This document shows, piece by piece, positions 6,019 to 6,822 of a stretch of 6,822 bases of DNA. Under the pieces are notes generated by a model that worked only from the letters and a program-made list of their open reading frames with translations, was not told the origin of the DNA and made no database searches. How positions within the stretch are numbered: the first letter of the stretch is position 1; each line of letters starts with the position of its first letter. The DNA comes from Elusimicrobiota bacterium (GTDB lineage Bacteria > CG03 > SLGR01 > JAGXOG01), in contig JAQICQ010000158.1 in assembly GCA_027858455.1 (NCBI GenBank), positions 1 through 6,822 on the forward strand, given 5' to 3'. A program made the translations under genes and the position numbers.

Positions 6019-6020
6019 AA

Positions 6021-6822
6021 CTAACTTATCCGGGCCAGATGAAACTTTTTCTTGTAATTATTAAATAAGACATTGCGCAAACGACGGTTTTGGGATTTTT
6101 GGAGCTGAGGGTCTTTCCTTAAGATATTTGCCGCATCCTGCCGGGCCGAAACCAAGAGGTCAAAATCTTCTGCGGGGTCACCTATTTTAAATTCCATCTT
6201 ACCGTGCTGTTTTGTTCCGAAAAGCTCACCCGCCCCGCGAATCTTTAAATCCTCCCTTGCTATCCTAAAACCATCAGAAGTAGATAAAATAATTTCAAGC
6301 CGGCGGCGGGAATCGGCTGTAGTAACCTCTCCTGTCAAAAAACAGTAAGGTTTATGCGAGCTCCTGGCTATCCTCCCCCTGAGCTGATGGAGCGTAGCCA
6401 GTCCGTAGCGGTTGAAATTTTCTATAATCATTACCGTCGCCTCCGAAACGTCTATGCCTACCTCTACTATCGTAGTAGTAAAAAGCACCCTAAATTTTCC
6501 CGAAGAAAATTTTTTCATAGCATCTTCTTTTTCTTCTGCCGGCATCCTTCCGTGCAAAAGTCCGCAACTGTAATCTTTAAAGACGGTATCTTTCAATTTT
6601 TTAAATCCCGCTTCGGCGGATTTTAATTCATTTTTATCCGACTCTTCAACGAGCGGGTGAACTATAAAGACCCGACGGCCCTTATCCAATTCCTTTTTGG
6701 CAAAACTGTAGGCCTCCATGCCCGGAAGATGGCGGGTTACCGGCGCGCGTCTGTCCTCAGGAAGCTCCGTAATAGTAGATATGTCCATATCCCCGTAACT
6801 GCAGATAGCTACGGCCCTGGGA
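6021..6822 (-). CDS. recG: ATP-dependent DNA helicase RecG, C-terminal 266 residues (cut by right edge)
   Basis: RecG is a superfamily 2 DNA translocase that remodels stalled forks and Holliday junctions. The frame is open through the right edge; its first visible residues PRAVAICSYGDMDIS correspond to the stretch after motif III (TATPIPRT... in most RecG), so the internal ATG at 6788 is not the start. The second motor domain is visible: VFIVHPLVEES (motif IV region), LLHGRMPAEEKEDAM, motif V TTTIVEVGIDVSEATVMIIEN, and motif VI HQLRGRIARSSHKPYC. REDLKIRGAGELFGTKQHG after motif VI is the RecG-type translocation (TRG) region. Motif VI reads GRIAR where most RecG have GRVGR; both arginines are kept. 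The wedge domain and Walker A/B lie outside the window. The Mfd helicase is related, but the LxxRGxGELxGTxQxG tail and lack of further domains fit RecG. The stop is TAG, followed by a spacer with hairpin structures. Confidence 0.93.
   Translation of the reverse strand, partial: PRAVAICSYGDMDISTITELPEDRRAPVTRHLPGMEAYSFAKKELDKGRRVFIVHPLVEESDKNELKSAEAGFKKLKDTVFKDYSCGLLHGRMPAEEKEDAMKKFSSGKFRVLFTTTIVEVGIDVSEATVMIIENFNRYGLATLHQLRGRIARSSHKPYCFLTGEVTTADSRRRLEIILSTSDGFRIAREDLKIRGAGELFGTKQHGKMEFKIGDPAEDFDLLVSARQDAANILRKDPQLQKSQNRRLRNVLFNNYKKKFHLARIS

Noticed and set aside
5922..6063. Short plus-strand open frame through the recG-coaD spacer
   Set aside because: No ATG near its beginning, no ribosome site and no recognisable protein; it runs through the palindromic element, so openness is likely chance.
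6021..6788. A stand-alone short helicase starting at the internal ATG at 6788
   Set aside because: The frame stays open to the window edge, and the residues before the ATG match the RecG sequence between motifs III and IV, so it is the tail of a longer recG.

Overview
The window is a compact bacterial segment with six complete or partial, widely conserved genes, all read from the minus strand, plus the beginning of a seventh that runs off the left edge. In transcription order (right to left) it holds the C-terminal part of recG, then coaD, pta, pilB, pilT, pilC, and the first ~115 codons of a GT-C type membrane glycosyltransferase. No rRNA, tRNA, CRISPR array, insertion sequence or phage gene was seen, and no gene-free stretch exceeds about 130 bases.

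The organism is a bacterium, very probably diderm, because a PilB/PilT/PilC type IV pilus set with a PilT retraction motor is present. Spacers are short and AT-rich, coding DNA is moderate in GC, and the gene mix is unlike any textbook operon I know. I suspect an uncultured lineage (Omnitrophota, Elusimicrobiota or similar), but nothing in the sequence proves this.

Right part (5365-6822): recG (DNA repair helicase) ends at 6021. A 130-base spacer follows, holding a GC-rich stem-loop and a 62-base imperfect palindrome with TGTAGA/TCTACA ends. Next come coaD (CoA synthesis) and pta (acetyl-CoA/acetyl-phosphate interconversion). Both lack a Shine-Dalgarno site, and both have a good sigma70-type promoter, with exact 17-base spacing, placed so that transcription would begin at or within about 3 bases of the ATG. 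This suggests leaderless mRNAs.

Left part (1-4521): pilB, pilT and pilC form a tight operon. pilB and pilT are 36 bases apart and pilT and pilC 6 bases apart, and each gene has a clear purine-rich ribosome site. PilB is the assembly motor and carries a tandem MshEN motif of the kind that binds cyclic di-GMP. PilT is the retraction motor and PilC the inner-membrane platform. The glycosyltransferase frame follows pilC directly, in the same frame after two tandem TAA stops, with no ATG/GTG/TTG start before its catalytic motif. Local GC falls to about 30% there.

I found no wholly novel multi-gene system. The points most worth checking are the paired leaderless promoters, the missing start codon of the glycosyltransferase, the c-di-GMP motif of PilB, and the palindromic element after recG.
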